DNA of 64,000 nucleotides, from the NCBI GenBank assembly GCA_003008705.1, contig PDUO01000030.1, positions 249,985-313,984 of the forward strand. The letters are read 5' to 3'. The position numbers and the translations under genes were made by a program. This document shows positions 36,392 to 47,021 of this stretch, piece after piece (positions within the stretch are counted from its first letter, which is position 1; every line of letters begins with the position of its first letter). The notes under the pieces are model-generated. The model saw only the letters and a list, made by a program, of their open reading frames with translations, did no database searches and was not told the origin of the DNA. Source of the DNA: Pezicula radicicola. Taxonomy: Eukaryota; Ascomycota; Leotiomycetes; Helotiales; Dermateaceae.

Positions 36392-36510
36392 ACATACGAC
36401 CATAGACTGAGGAGAATTGGGCATCCCGTCCGCTCTGCCATACACAAGCCTCAGATCGGTAGATTAGTAGTTGGGTGGGTGACCACCAGCGAATACCTAC
36501 TGTTGTATGT
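36392..36510 (+). rRNA. 5S ribosomal RNA
   Basis: A 119 nt match to fungal 5S rRNA: it starts ACATACGACCATAGACTGAG and ends CTACTGTTGTATGT, so the two ends pair to form helix I. It contains CCCGTCCGCTCTGCC and the internal promoter and loop sequence TAGTTGGGTGGGTGACCACC followed by AGCGAAT. A T-run (ACTTTTTTTG) directly after 36510 fits a Pol III terminator. A single isolated gene agrees with the dispersed 5S organisation of many filamentous ascomycetes. Confidence 0.95.
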
Positions 36511-36685
36511 ACTTTTTTTGGGTACCTCATGTTTGGTTGTGCTTGGTTTTCTTTTTTCCTGTTTTCGTTCTGTTTTTATGCCTTGTAAACGAGCTTAGGT
36601 ATTCACGGAAGTATAGCTGAGGTACTCAATGATCCTAGCCAGATACAAGGTATTAAATAGGCTATTCAAGGTATGAATTGTTATA
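36511..36685. other. Spacer between 5S gene and MITE
   Basis: The sequence starts with the poly-T terminator of the 5S gene and contains nothing else recognisable. Confidence 0.4.
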
Positions 36686-36801
36686 GTTTGTTAGACGTAA
36701 CTTCGTGCAGGGATTCGACACTCTAAGAATTTTACTATTAAAAAATATATACGTTTTGTCGTGCACGTCCTAGTAGTCTGTGCAGGTCACAACTAACGAA
36801 C
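36686..36801. mobile_element. 116 bp MITE-like element, copy 1 (diverged)
   Basis: Same length and about 85-90% similar by eye to the reverse complement of the element at 49652-49767. It has terminal inverted repeats (GTTTGTTAG at left, CTAACGAAC at right) and a shared core (GGATTCGACACTC, GAATTTTACTATT, GTGCACGTCCTAGT). A TA precedes the left end, but the right end has lost it. Non-autonomous; TA target sites suggest a Tc1/mariner-type source. Confidence 0.8.
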
Positions 36802-37898
36802 GAACTGGGGGATAAATTGGGTCATCCCTGGTACACGTAGGAGTATTTCAAGCTCTCCTTATTTATAGAATATGACTCTTTACTACTACTATATATTACT
36901 CTACTACTCTCTATAATAATTTAATGTAGCTGGTCTAGGCTAATAAGCTGGATTCTTACCTATATGAAAGTGCTGTTATGTTGTACTAATTTTGTTTGTA
37001 TTACGAAGTATAAGATCGCTTAGCTAGCACAAACCAATCCCTCTCCCCTTCTCCCACAAAACCCCTTCCCGAATTAAATTTGTTCACTTGCTGAAGTCAA
37101 CGAGTATACTTTATTTGAGTGATTAAATTATTTGTTAAAAGTTGTATCTGTACGAAGTTCCCGTCTCTTGGAGTTCAGGATACTCAAACAAGACTGAGGT
37201 AACTAGTAGGTCACCAAGGCGACGGTTCCTCGCTAAGGAAATTAGAATTCGGGCACTAAACAAGCGGAGCCGAGGAACGCTCAAAACACCTTATACGTGT
37301 ACGTGAGTTACTTTAATAAAAAGAGTTATGAAAATTAAGAGAGTCATTCTAATAAATTAAGTTACTCAAATCAAGTCAATTGCACAAATTAAGTGAGTTA
37401 ATTAAGGTATTTTGATGTTTCCCAGCTCCAATTTCCACAGCGAGCGCTTATTACCAATAGCCAACTTAACACATTTGACGCAAGAAAATCGTTCGATTGA
37501 ATGAGACGGACAAATGTAAAAGATATTGTGTGGAATTAATAGTAGGAGGTAGTGGGATTAAATGTGAATATGAATAGGTACCTCTAACGCTGACGTGCCG
37601 GTCGGATGTTATAGTGCCCCTGGGGCTGACTGAGCTTTGATATATCGAGGTCGTGCACCAGTTTGTGGCTTTCTAATCCTGGGAAAGATGCGGGATGGGC
37701 TCTTAGATTTAAAATCTCACTCAAATTCCATTCGCTCCTTTTACGTGCAGGAATACAGTAAGAAAGTACTGGTTGTGTCTGATTCATCGACTTCTTGACC
37801 TTTTGTTTAAAACCTCAACCTCAACCTCAACCTCCACTGTCGTCTTCAATTTAGACTTCACCTAGACTTTTCATTGCAGCATTTTCTTTTTCAAGAGA
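36802..37898. other. Intergenic upstream of the drug-efflux MFS gene
   Basis: AT-rich DNA including a diverged repeat at 37230-37276 (listed separately), and a promoter-like stretch with about four tandem CCTCAA units at 37811-37834 just before the MFS start codon. Confidence 0.5.
37230..37276. repeat. Diverged dispersed repeat, copy 1
   Basis: The segment TCGCTAAGGAAATTAGAATT followed by CGGGCACTAAACAAGCGGA is repeated in diverged form at 39632-39679. Most differences are A/G or C/T transitions. The pair brackets the MFS gene. Confidence 0.6.
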
Positions 37899-39559
37899 GT
37901 GGAAATGTCTTCACCCCGCAACTCTCTAGACGAAAATGGTACTCCTAAGCCCCGTGTCGTGGAAACCAACGAGCAAGAAGAGAACAGTATGAATGGCAAT
38001 ATGTCCTCACCCAGCAGTTCCGGCCCCGAATCCAAACCTCTAACCGGACGTCCTCCACTTTCTCCCCTGCGCGAAATCGCCTTTGTCCTTGTAGTTTGCA
38101 TGGGACAACTTATGACCCTGGCAGGTTTGAGTCAAACAATAGCACCTCTACGCATCATCGGTAAATCGTTTGGCACTGACGACGACCCGGCACAACTGTT
38201 GTGGTTTCCAGCAGCGTACAGCCTCACATCAGGAACATTCATCCTTGTCGCTGGTCGACTAGGAGATCTCTATGGTCATAAACGATTGTTCGTCGCGGGA
38301 TTCTTTTGGTTTGGTATCTGGTCCGCTCTCGCTGGTTTTGCTGTCTATAGTGGCCCGATACTCTTCATCTGCTGTAGAGCTTTTCAAGGCATTGGTCCCG
38401 CTTTCTTGCTGCCGAATGGGCTCGCGATTTTTGGGACGACATATGAGCCTGGTATTAGGAAAGCGCTAGTCTTCAGTGCTTTTGGGTTTATGGCACCGAG
38501 TGGTTTTGTTGTTGGCGCTCTCTTCTCATCTATATTCGCAGACTTGCTTTGGTGGCCATGGGCATTCTGGGTCATGGGCATTTTCTGTTTTCTATTTGGC
38601 TTCGCTTCAATCTTCCTTATTCCGAACACTCGATTATCACCACCGTTCAACAATTTGCATGGTATATGGGCGCGGGCAGATATTGCTGGAGGTATTACTG
38701 GCGTCAGTGGGCTTGTGCTTGTCAACTTTGCATGGAATCAGGCACCTGCCGTCGGATGGAATGATCCCTACGTCTACTCCCTGTTGGCAGCTGGACTTAT
38801 CTCCCTCGTCGTCTTCGGACAAATCGAAAAGCGGGCAACGTTTCCCCTGGTCCCAATTGCTTCTATGACTCCGGATATCGGGTTTATTTTCGGCTCTTTA
38901 GCTTGCGGATGGCTCACATTTACCATTTGGATTTACTATACCTGGCAATTTATAGAATTGCTTCGTGGAGTATCTCCTCTTTTGGGGACGGCACAATTGG
39001 CTCCTGCGACTGTTGGTGGATTTATGGCTTCTCTTACAACAGGTTTACTTTTTACCCGAGTGCCAGGGAGCGTTCTTATGATGATCTCCCTTGTTATGTT
39101 TTCCACTGGCCCAATTTTGTTGGCAACTGCCCCCGTAGAACAAACTTACTGGGCGCAAACATTTGTTGCAATCTGTCTCATGCCATTTGGAATGTATGTC
39201 GCCTCTATTGCCCCTTTAACCCTCACGTCACTGACAAAAATAGGGATATGTCTTTCCCAGCGGCAACCCTGCTGCTCTCCAATGCTATGCCACAAGAACA
39301 CCAGGGATTATCAGCCAGCTTGGTGGCTACTGTCGTCAATTACTCCATCTCCCTGGGGCTGGGACTCGCAGGAACGGTAGAGGTACAGGTCAATGACGGC
39401 GGCAAAGATATTTTAGCTGGATATCGAGGAGCCTGGTACTTGGCCATTGGGCTGAGCGGGCTAGGCGTCGTCCTTGCAGTGTTTTATGGGCTGCATGAGC
39501 ACCGGAAATCTAAGAAGACGAGAATGGATGTAGCGGTCGAAACTGGTGCCGGTGGGTAG
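37899..39559 (+). CDS. MFS drug-efflux transporter, DHA2 (14-TM) family
   Basis: Two exons, 37899-39193 and 39244-39559, joined over a 50 bp intron (GTATGT...AAATAG) that restores the motif FGMDMSFPAATLLLSNAMP; 536 residues. After a hydrophilic N-terminus of about 60 residues there are about fourteen hydrophobic spans. Family marks are the loop GRLGDLYGHKRLFVAG, the motif C-like stretch QGIGPAFLLPNGLAIFGTTY and the C-terminal EHQGLSASLVATVVNYSISL. It resembles yeast Atr1-like and related exporters that pump out toxic small molecules using the proton gradient. Substrate unknown. No biosynthetic genes adjoin it, so self-protection for a pathway is not supported. Diverged repeats lie on both sides. 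Confidence 0.92.
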
Positions 39560-40455
39560 GGTAAAGCCTGGAGCCAATCACCTATGCATGTGTTGCCGGG
39601 TTAGTGGGCAGTGTCTGACCCAGGGATATGGTCGCTGAGGAAATTGAAATCAGGACACCAAACAAGCGAAAGTCGGGAGTACTGAGAAGGCTGTATAAGC
39701 AAGTTGCTTACGACTTGTCGATAAAACTAATGGTAAAGTCTAAAAGGTTAAAGATTAAAGGTAAATAAGCATACAAAAGCATCAAAGGTAGAAGAGCTTC
39801 TGCCAAGTCTTGAAGGTTGTTTAGAGTAAAAGTACTTTAGATAATATATTAGAGAGAGATATACTACTGTAGGAAGGTCGTCAAATACTTAGGAAGAGAA
39901 AGCTCTGCTATCTATAAAGTGGGCACATATCACTATTAGTAGTCGGGAGCTCGGCTAGCCTCTGGCATGTGAAGGCCAAGCCCATGACACAAAGTAGATT
40001 GAGAAATAAGGATCACATAGCAAATCGTTAAAAACCGCTCAAACGGATGCCAACCGAACACTCAGCGCTCCACTGCTACATGCTCGTGAAAATTAAGCGG
40101 TTGTGGAAGGTTCAAGGTTATTTCAGCTCATGTTTACTCCCCAGTCCCTTTCATATTATCAGTATTATGCTTTGGAATATATTTCGCAAATCAAAACCCT
40201 AGCGCAGATGGCAACCATAGCTTAAGAAAACTCCTTCATAGAACAATAATTGAAGAAACTATTGATGAAACTGATCATCAGCTCAAAATATGCTGTGCCA
40301 TGCTATTCGAAAAGGGACCTCCGCGACTGCAGCAGAGCTTTAAAGAATGGAAATAAATTTTATCACTAAGCAGTCATATCTTCTTGATATAACGCGAATA
40401 ATTATACTAATTTGTCAACCAAATATTCAGTACCATGTAAACCTCAACATAAGTC
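39560..40455. other. Intergenic with a repeat remnant
   Basis: 39590-40000 looks like old repetitive DNA, perhaps an LTR or solo-LTR remnant, because it contains the second copy of the repeat seen at 37230. No coding sequence recognised. Confidence 0.4.
39632..39679. repeat. Diverged dispersed repeat, copy 2
   Basis: TCGCTGAGGAAATTGAAATC followed by AGGACACCAAACAAGCGAA matches the copy at 37230-37276 in the same orientation, differing mainly by transitions. Confidence 0.6.
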
Positions 40456-41337
40456 TCACTTGGCCAGAGTTTCCTTCACCAGAGCAATGGTAGTCTCCGC
40501 CAACAATTCAGCATCAAGTGGAAACCTCGCACTAACGTAGTTATACTTCTCATCCTGCACAACAAACGGACTCATACCAAGACTGTTCTTATACTGATTC
40601 TCATGGTCCGCAAGACTCTTGCGGACAGAATCCTCAACATTCTCACTGCAATGACCATAAGTCTTGTAGTAATCACCCAAGAAGACCCTTGTACCCCAGT
40701 ACGCGCTCTGCTCAAAACGTGCTGGTAAAGAAGTGGTAACGCATTCGTGTAACAAACTCTTTCCATCTGGTAGCACCGTCTCCGAGAGTACCATAACTCC
40801 ATGGCATACAGCTGCAACTGTTCTCGTACTCGGTTTCTTTGTTGTCGGAAAATATGCCGCGAGATGTTTGTGCATAATTGGAGAGTCAATGATTTGACGA
40901 ACTCCCTTCTCGTGTCCACCGGGGAGGAAAATAAGATTGTATGAGTCGAGACTGAAGTCTTCAGAGGACCATGAGAGTGGCTTCTCGAATTCGGGGGTAA
41001 TGGACATCTTGTCATAGGCGTCGACTGCTCGCTTATTTGCACCCTTCATGCAGTTCAAGTCAATGGATGTTATTACGGCTAAGAAGTAGAGGTCTGGGTC
41101 ATTACCAGTAGTTTTTGGGTGATACCCGTCAACATCTTCTTGTCGCATTCTGGCTTCTTCCCATTCTCGGTGGCAAAGTGGATTTCGAAGCCCGCTTCTT
41201 TGAATGCTTCGTATGGGATGGCGGTTTCTGATCAAATTTGGCTTGTCAGTTTCTCCCAGTCACCCAGAAATCGAAATCCAACCTGTTGGGTCATGCCCAT
41301 AATCGGCCATGGGAATCAAGACCTTGGGGGTAGCCAT
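40456..41337 (-). CDS. DJ-1/PfpI (Hsp31-like) glutamine-amidotransferase-fold protein
   Basis: Three exons, 41337-41283, 41227-41106 and 41043-40456, give 254 residues, the normal size for fungal Hsp31-type proteins. The start MATPKVLIPMADYGHDPT, the loop IFLPGGHEKGVRQ and the nucleophile elbow AAVCHGVMVL with the active Cys near residue 139 are intact, as is LPARFEQSAYWGTRVFLGDY. Relatives act as glutathione-independent glyoxalases or redox chaperones in the cytosol; the exact activity is not decidable here. The first intron uses the donor GTTGGA. The 5' leader contains tandem ATCTCC units. Confidence 0.92.
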
Positions 41338-41988
41338 GGTAACGTGACGTGTAACGTGATATGATTTTGCGGTCGGGTGACTTGAGCAACAACAGTTCAG
41401 ACAATTACGGGGAAACCTGGGGAGATGAGGATGGAGATGGAGATGGAGATGGAGATGTCTTGGAGGGTTTGAAAGATGATAAAGAGCGATGAAGTCGGGT
41501 GTTGATGTCATGAGGCTGCAATAAGTTCAGCTCTACCCCCAACAGTCTATTGAGGCTTAGCGTCATTCCACAGAGGGTAAATCTGACCCCCTTCCCTCAC
41601 ACTGCTGCCTTTCCATCACACCCTCTTGAGATACTCAGCCCTGGGCGCCCAGTCAAATTTGGGGTTTTCTTTACCAATAGCCTCAACGTCGGAGAGACAT
41701 TTATATGATAATGTTGTCGGCCTCTACCGGTACTTCGAGATGCAGATCTTGGCGGAAATGTGATTCGCCAAACTCGGAAAAAGAAGATGGCTGATCACCG
41801 CTCATTCAGCCCCTAATGCACATCTTCCCGGTGAGCACCACCACCCACGATACGGGTAGCAAATACTGCTATGGAGCGTATATGAAGATCACATTCTCCA
41901 TAACTGTCGGCCTTGTCATCTGCTTCTGTTGTTACTGTCTTTTCTGTTTGTTGATATCGAGCGCTATTCCGCCAGTCGCTCTGAAAAA
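41338..41988. other. Divergent promoter region
   Basis: Shared upstream region between the DJ-1 gene (-) and the gene at 41989 (+). GGAGAT is repeated four times at 41433-41456, probably in the 5' leader of the DJ-1 gene. No further gene recognised. Confidence 0.5.
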
Positions 41989-43777
41989 ATGGCTCTCACC
42001 AAGTTCTTTGGATCTCAGGTTGGCGGGAAGATGGTGAGTTCTCACAGTTATACGGGATCTCCATTACAGCTTCTTCGTTCTGATGTCGTCTCTGCGCTAT
42101 CACTATACAAGTTAATTCCCTTCATTGTCTGGCCACTCAAGCCAACGGCGTCAGGTGACCTATGCGAATTATATCCTTCTCCGGGAAATTTATTCGATGT
42201 GGCCTTGCATGTGATACTCGTGCTATTGCAACTTCCGTTTCTCTTATCGATACCATTTTGGTTCTTTCTACCATTCCCGCCTATAACTTACGCTGTTGGA
42301 ATTGCTTTGTTCTGGGGCGTAAATCAGAGTATTTGCTATGTAAGTCTTAAGCTCTCAGAGCAGATTTGTCCCTTCCAGGCTCAAATCAATTATCGATCCT
42401 GAATAATGTTTGAGTTACTACCGATATATCTGCAACAAGTAAACTAATTCCAAATCTCCGATAGGTTCTCAACGGATCGAAAATGCAGTATGAGTCCGAT
42501 CCGAGGTACGCTGTTCGTAAGAAGGTGCATGAACACGAACAGTGGATCTTTTTGAATGGCGTGGCGGTTGGGTAAGTCTCTAAATTGACGTCAGAAAACA
42601 AGGCTAATGCCAATTTAGTCGCCACTGGCTGCAAAGCAACGTCAATCGTCTGGCCTTGACATTTGGACGCCCGGTTCTTGGAGTACACAATAAGACGTAA
42701 GCAGGACACTTTGAATGCTCGTATACACTCTGCTTACAATACCATTTATGCAGCAATGGAATATTGTTCGATATCATCCAATGTCTTATACAACGCAACT
42801 TTACTTACGCTACCAACGATATTCGAGATTGCTATGCCATAGTCAAAGAAACACTATACAAACGCGAGCTCACCAAGGTCGTTTTTATTCTTCATAGTCA
42901 AGGTGGCATTGAAGGTGGAATGATAATCGACTGGCTTCTTCAAGAAGTCCCACAGGATCTCCTTGCAAAGCTCGAAGTCTACACTTTCGGAAATGCAGCT
43001 AACCATTTCAATAACCCTCACATGCACCTCCTTTCTCAACATGCGGCCCTCTCCAATCCTACCATTCCATTGATGACTCACAGTACCATACGAGTCCACT
43101 ATCATGATCCTGCTCCAATTAACGGCATTGGCGGTACGGAACCACCGCCCCTCAAGCCTTCCCATTCAAGCTCTTCTTCTGGAAAGGCAATTCGATATAT
43201 TGAGCATTATGCAAATAATCAAGATTTCGTAGCACGATGGGGTGTCCTGGAATTCATCTCTAATTTTAGTATCTCACCCACAGCACCTCGATTCATGGGA
43301 CGTTGTTTTGAACGTCAAGGCCAAGGACATCAATTCTGTCAGCATTATATGGATAATATGTTTCCTCTGAAAAGGACGGCGGATGGCAAGGGAGGAATTG
43401 GCAATACTGGATTTGAAGGTTGCGAGGAGGAAGATACGGAATTTATGAATTCGATTCTTCAGCTTGGAACTGACTCTAACGAAAACAAAGATGAAAGAGA
43501 AGGATATGAAACGAGTTATTGCGGAACACATGGTGAACCTTTGAGTAGAGAGGAACAGGATGTTCTGTTGAGAGATATGAGTCCTATTTCAGCTGGTAGT
43601 ATTCGACGTGCGATGTCTATGGAATTTACAAATAGAAGTTGGATAATGACGGGCGTGGGAGAGGAGAGGATGCAGTTTCGGGTTAAGGATTTGAGTCGTT
43701 TGTGGCTATATCGGAATGGACAGAGTCCTAGGAAAGATGAGGTGGATGCTGGGATTGCTAGGATGGCTACTATTTGA
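41989..43777 (+). CDS. Membrane-anchored alpha/beta-hydrolase-like protein, conserved but uncharacterised
   Basis: Four exons, 41989-42339, 42465-42571, 42619-42696 and 42754-43777, give 519 residues with all junctions in frame. The N-terminus begins MALTKFFGSQVGGKM, and two adjacent hydrophobic segments follow (ALHVILVLLQLPFLLSIPFW and PITYAVGIALFWGV). The middle part has the block WIFLNGVAVGRHWLQSNVNR. A lipase-like nucleophile elbow FILHSQGG is followed by EVYTFGNAANHF, which resembles the lipase strand that carries the acidic residue, and IEHYANNQDFVARWG may carry the catalytic His. I infer a hydrolase fold from the HSQGG and FGNAANHF spacing. The substrate and cellular role are unknown. 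The ATG at 41989 is the first in the conserved frame. Confidence 0.8.
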
Positions 43778-45498
43778 ATTGTTAGCGGGCTCTGGTTCTT
43801 TCTCTGCATTTACAGGTTTGGTTTGCAGGTTTATTGTGGAATGATTATGAATGAAATGTTAGCGTAGGGCAAAACCCCTGCACCGACTCTTGCATTAGAT
43901 AAATTCTACCAACGTCACTGCTTGACACGGGAACGAACTATTCATGATATAATCCCTAGATAGTTTATTGATGCTTAATTGTAAACACTAGTTATCATCT
44001 ATAGGTTGATACATGCAGGAGATTGATTATTAAACCAGAGTCGTGATTCGAAGCCTTTTTGTACGAGTAAACTATACATATGTCCTCCAAGAAACCAATT
44101 GAATAAAATAGTGTTGCTAATCGCGGCATCAAATTTTGTAATACTATCAAGAGTTTTAAGGGCTCCCAGTCTGCTGATTAGTTGTAGATATCAATACAGG
44201 CATCAGGTAGGGACTAGAGGGTTAAATGCGAAGTCATATGACTTACTCCTGCTTGCGTTGTAATATATCCTCTAGATAGTCTTTTAGAGGATTAGGAACC
44301 CTAAAGTTAATACATGATACTTAAAATCTTTCTATGACTTTTACAAATAGACTTTGTATTCTGTATATAATGAGGGTGTCTAAATAGGTTTGACGAAAGG
44401 GGTGGACTGTCACATGACTTTCACGTACTCTGTACACTTTTTGACACAGGAAACAAGCTTTCTTGTATCATGAGTCTCAGTTTGCGAACTTACTATAAGA
44501 TGCATAAAAAGCTATCATTTAGCAAATACCGAAGTTGCAATGTATTAACCAATACGAAACACATTTGCGACTTTCACAATCATCGGCTAATTCGTTGACA
44601 ATTTAACCGATGTAACTATTCGCAAGCGTGTTTTTTATATCACACCACTCGAACTAAAATGTAACTTAAGACTTTTATTATTATTAGAAACAGGTCGGTC
44701 CCGTGAAGTAGAGGATAGGAAGTAGTAATGATATATTAAGTAGGGAGCTTAACTCAGGTTAAAATTCAGACTTTCAATGAATCATAGACAATTGACGTCA
44801 GATACTTTTTATCTACCACGTGGAGAGCAAAATTTCAAATGAACAGCACCAGTGTATGATCTTAAATAGAGTATATGATCCCCAAATCCATCCTTTCTCG
44901 CCTTGAGATCTACACTACAAGCGCACAGTCTCGTCTCGCAACAACCGAAACCACAAGCTGAATTTCCAAAATAATACAAAGGTCCTGACTCAAAAAGACA
45001 ATCCCATCCCAACATTTACCGTGATATGATTCGTTGAATTAAAAAAGACAACCCGCGAGCGCGGAGTGCTTCAAGCTGTTAAAGTCTCAGAACCGTCTGG
45101 GCAAGACCCGGCCAAAGCGTGCAAGGCTCGCTAAACACCCGGCAGATCATTCATGCATACCACAGACTTACCACAGACCACATCTTATATGTTCCTCTCA
45201 CCAATACCATTGCAGCCCCTCACTAAAATCTAAATTCTCCTATGGAACAGTTCTTGAACGGCTTTATGCAATATTCGCATTGCCGTACACGGGGCTGTTT
45301 GGACTGAAGTGAAAATCGTGACGCATATGAAGTAGAATGGATGCAACGTCCCTCTGATTTTCCTTCTCTTTCTCAGACGAAAATCCTTTCACTTCTCATC
45401 TCATAATGTGATTTAATACGTGTAGTTCTTGCCCTAGTACTCTTATTTGATAAGACTTCTTAACTGAGCTGAGCTCTTGTCGAAGTTTGCTTCTAAAA
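43778..45498. other. Intergenic, no gene seen
   Basis: AT-rich, with no convincing ORF (44809-45015 minus is accidental). The last 60 bp hold the leader of the GH5 gene. Confidence 0.5.
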
Positions 45499-46838
45499 AT
45501 GATTTTTCCATTCGTTTTCATACTAGCTGCTGGTGCTGTCAAAGCTGCGACCACATTTGCAGTGAGTGGATATAAATTCCTATTAAAAATGATAACCGTT
45601 TACTAAGCTTTTCAATAGGGTGTCAATATCGCAGGATTTGATTTCGGCTCCGACATTACTGTAAGTCACTTCCGTATAAATCTTATCAGCTCAAAAGCGA
45701 CTAACTTCTACTTTTCAAGGGCACCGCAAATCTAGCAAATGCATTACCACCAGTGAAAGCCTTGAACGGGCCGGATGGTGGCGGGCAAATGGCCCATTTC
45801 GCCAAAGACGACAATCTCAACCTCTTCCGTCTACGTACGTTTATTCCTATACCCCAGCCTCAAAATAAAAACTAAAAATTCCCCATCTAGCTGTAACATG
45901 GCAATTCCTCCTAAACTCAACTACCCTCCCCGAGAACTGTACCCTCTCTACCTCAAGCATGAATACCTATAACCAACTAGTCCAAGCCTGTCTCGGCACA
46001 GGAGCTCACTGTATAATTGACATTCATAACTATGCTCGCTTCAACAACAAGATAATCGGACAAGGAGGCCCAACAGATGAACAATTTGCAAATATGTGGT
46101 CCCAGATCGCAACACGCTACGCAAACGAATCGAATGTCATATTCGGTATCATGAATGAACCACATGATCTACCTTCTATATCTACATGGGCGACAAGCGT
46201 TCAAGCAGCCGTGACAGCAATTCGAAAAGCAGGTGCTACGTCTCAGATGTGTCTGTTACCTGGAAATGATTTCACGGGCGCACAGACATTTATCAGTAAT
46301 GGCAGTGCTGGGAATTTGAGTAAGGTGGTTAATTTGGATGGGAGTACGACGGGTTTGGTGTTCGATGTGCATAAGTATCTTGATTCGGATGGAAGTGGTA
46401 CTCACACGGAGTGCGTATCTAGTCATGTGCAAGATACATTCATGCCACTTGCTGCGTTCTTGAAGACGGCGAATAGGACTGCTATGTTGAGTGAGACTGG
46501 AGGGGGGAATACTACTTCTGTAAGCTCTATCTCATCATCTCTTGCCTCCAATTTCAAAATTACTTGCGCTAACCTTTATGGTGTGAAAGTGTCTAACAGA
46601 CCTCTGTCAAACTTTGATGTTCGTCAATGCAAATGCAGACGTTTTTATGGGTTATACAGGTTGGGGCGCTGGAGGCTTCGATGCTACATATAACTTGACC
46701 GAGACGCCGACGTTGAATGCGAACGGGAATTTTACCGACGTCCCAATTGTTAGTCAGTGTATTGTTGGGACGAGGAAGGCTAATGGCGGTGGGATTGCAA
46801 GCAAACGGAGTAAGAGGACAAGGTGGAGTCGGAACTAG
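45499..46838 (+). CDS. Secreted GH5 endo-beta-glucanase (cellulase)
   Basis: Five exons, 45499-45561, 45619-45660, 45720-45834, 45891-46519 and 46590-46838, give 365 residues. The signal peptide MIFPFVFILAAGAVKA is followed by the GH5 barrel: VNIAGFDFGSDITGTA, NLFRLPVTWQFL, IIDIHNYARFNN, the acid/base IMNEPH (Glu about 163), DVHKYLDSDGSGTH and the nucleophile MLSETGGG (Glu about 275), ending GYTGWGAGGFD. It should cut internal beta-1,4-glucan bonds outside the cell. There is no carbohydrate-binding module, unlike the Trichoderma EG2 type. The basic C-terminus (ASKRSKRTRWSRN) is unusual but open. The very short second exon (42 bp) is supported by frame. Confidence 0.92.
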
Positions 46839-47021
46839 AGGTTTTGAAGCTTATTCTATACACTCTAGAATACCGGTAGTATATCACCGCTATTTCAAAA
46901 CAATAGCAAACGCTAAATCCATAGTGGTATTGCCCAAACTCCTATAGTACATATTCCTAAAACTTTTAATTCCAACCGAGACTCCAGCCAAAGGCTCGCC
47001 GTTTTGGACCCTGTCTATCCA

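Noticed and set aside
39194..39243. Apparent frameshift in the drug-efflux MFS gene
   Set aside because: A consensus 50 bp intron (GTATGT...TAG) restores the conserved FGMDMSFPAAT motif in frame.
44809..45015. Minus-strand ORF of 68 codons, Cys-rich
   Set aside because: No signal peptide or family motif; isolated in intergenic DNA.
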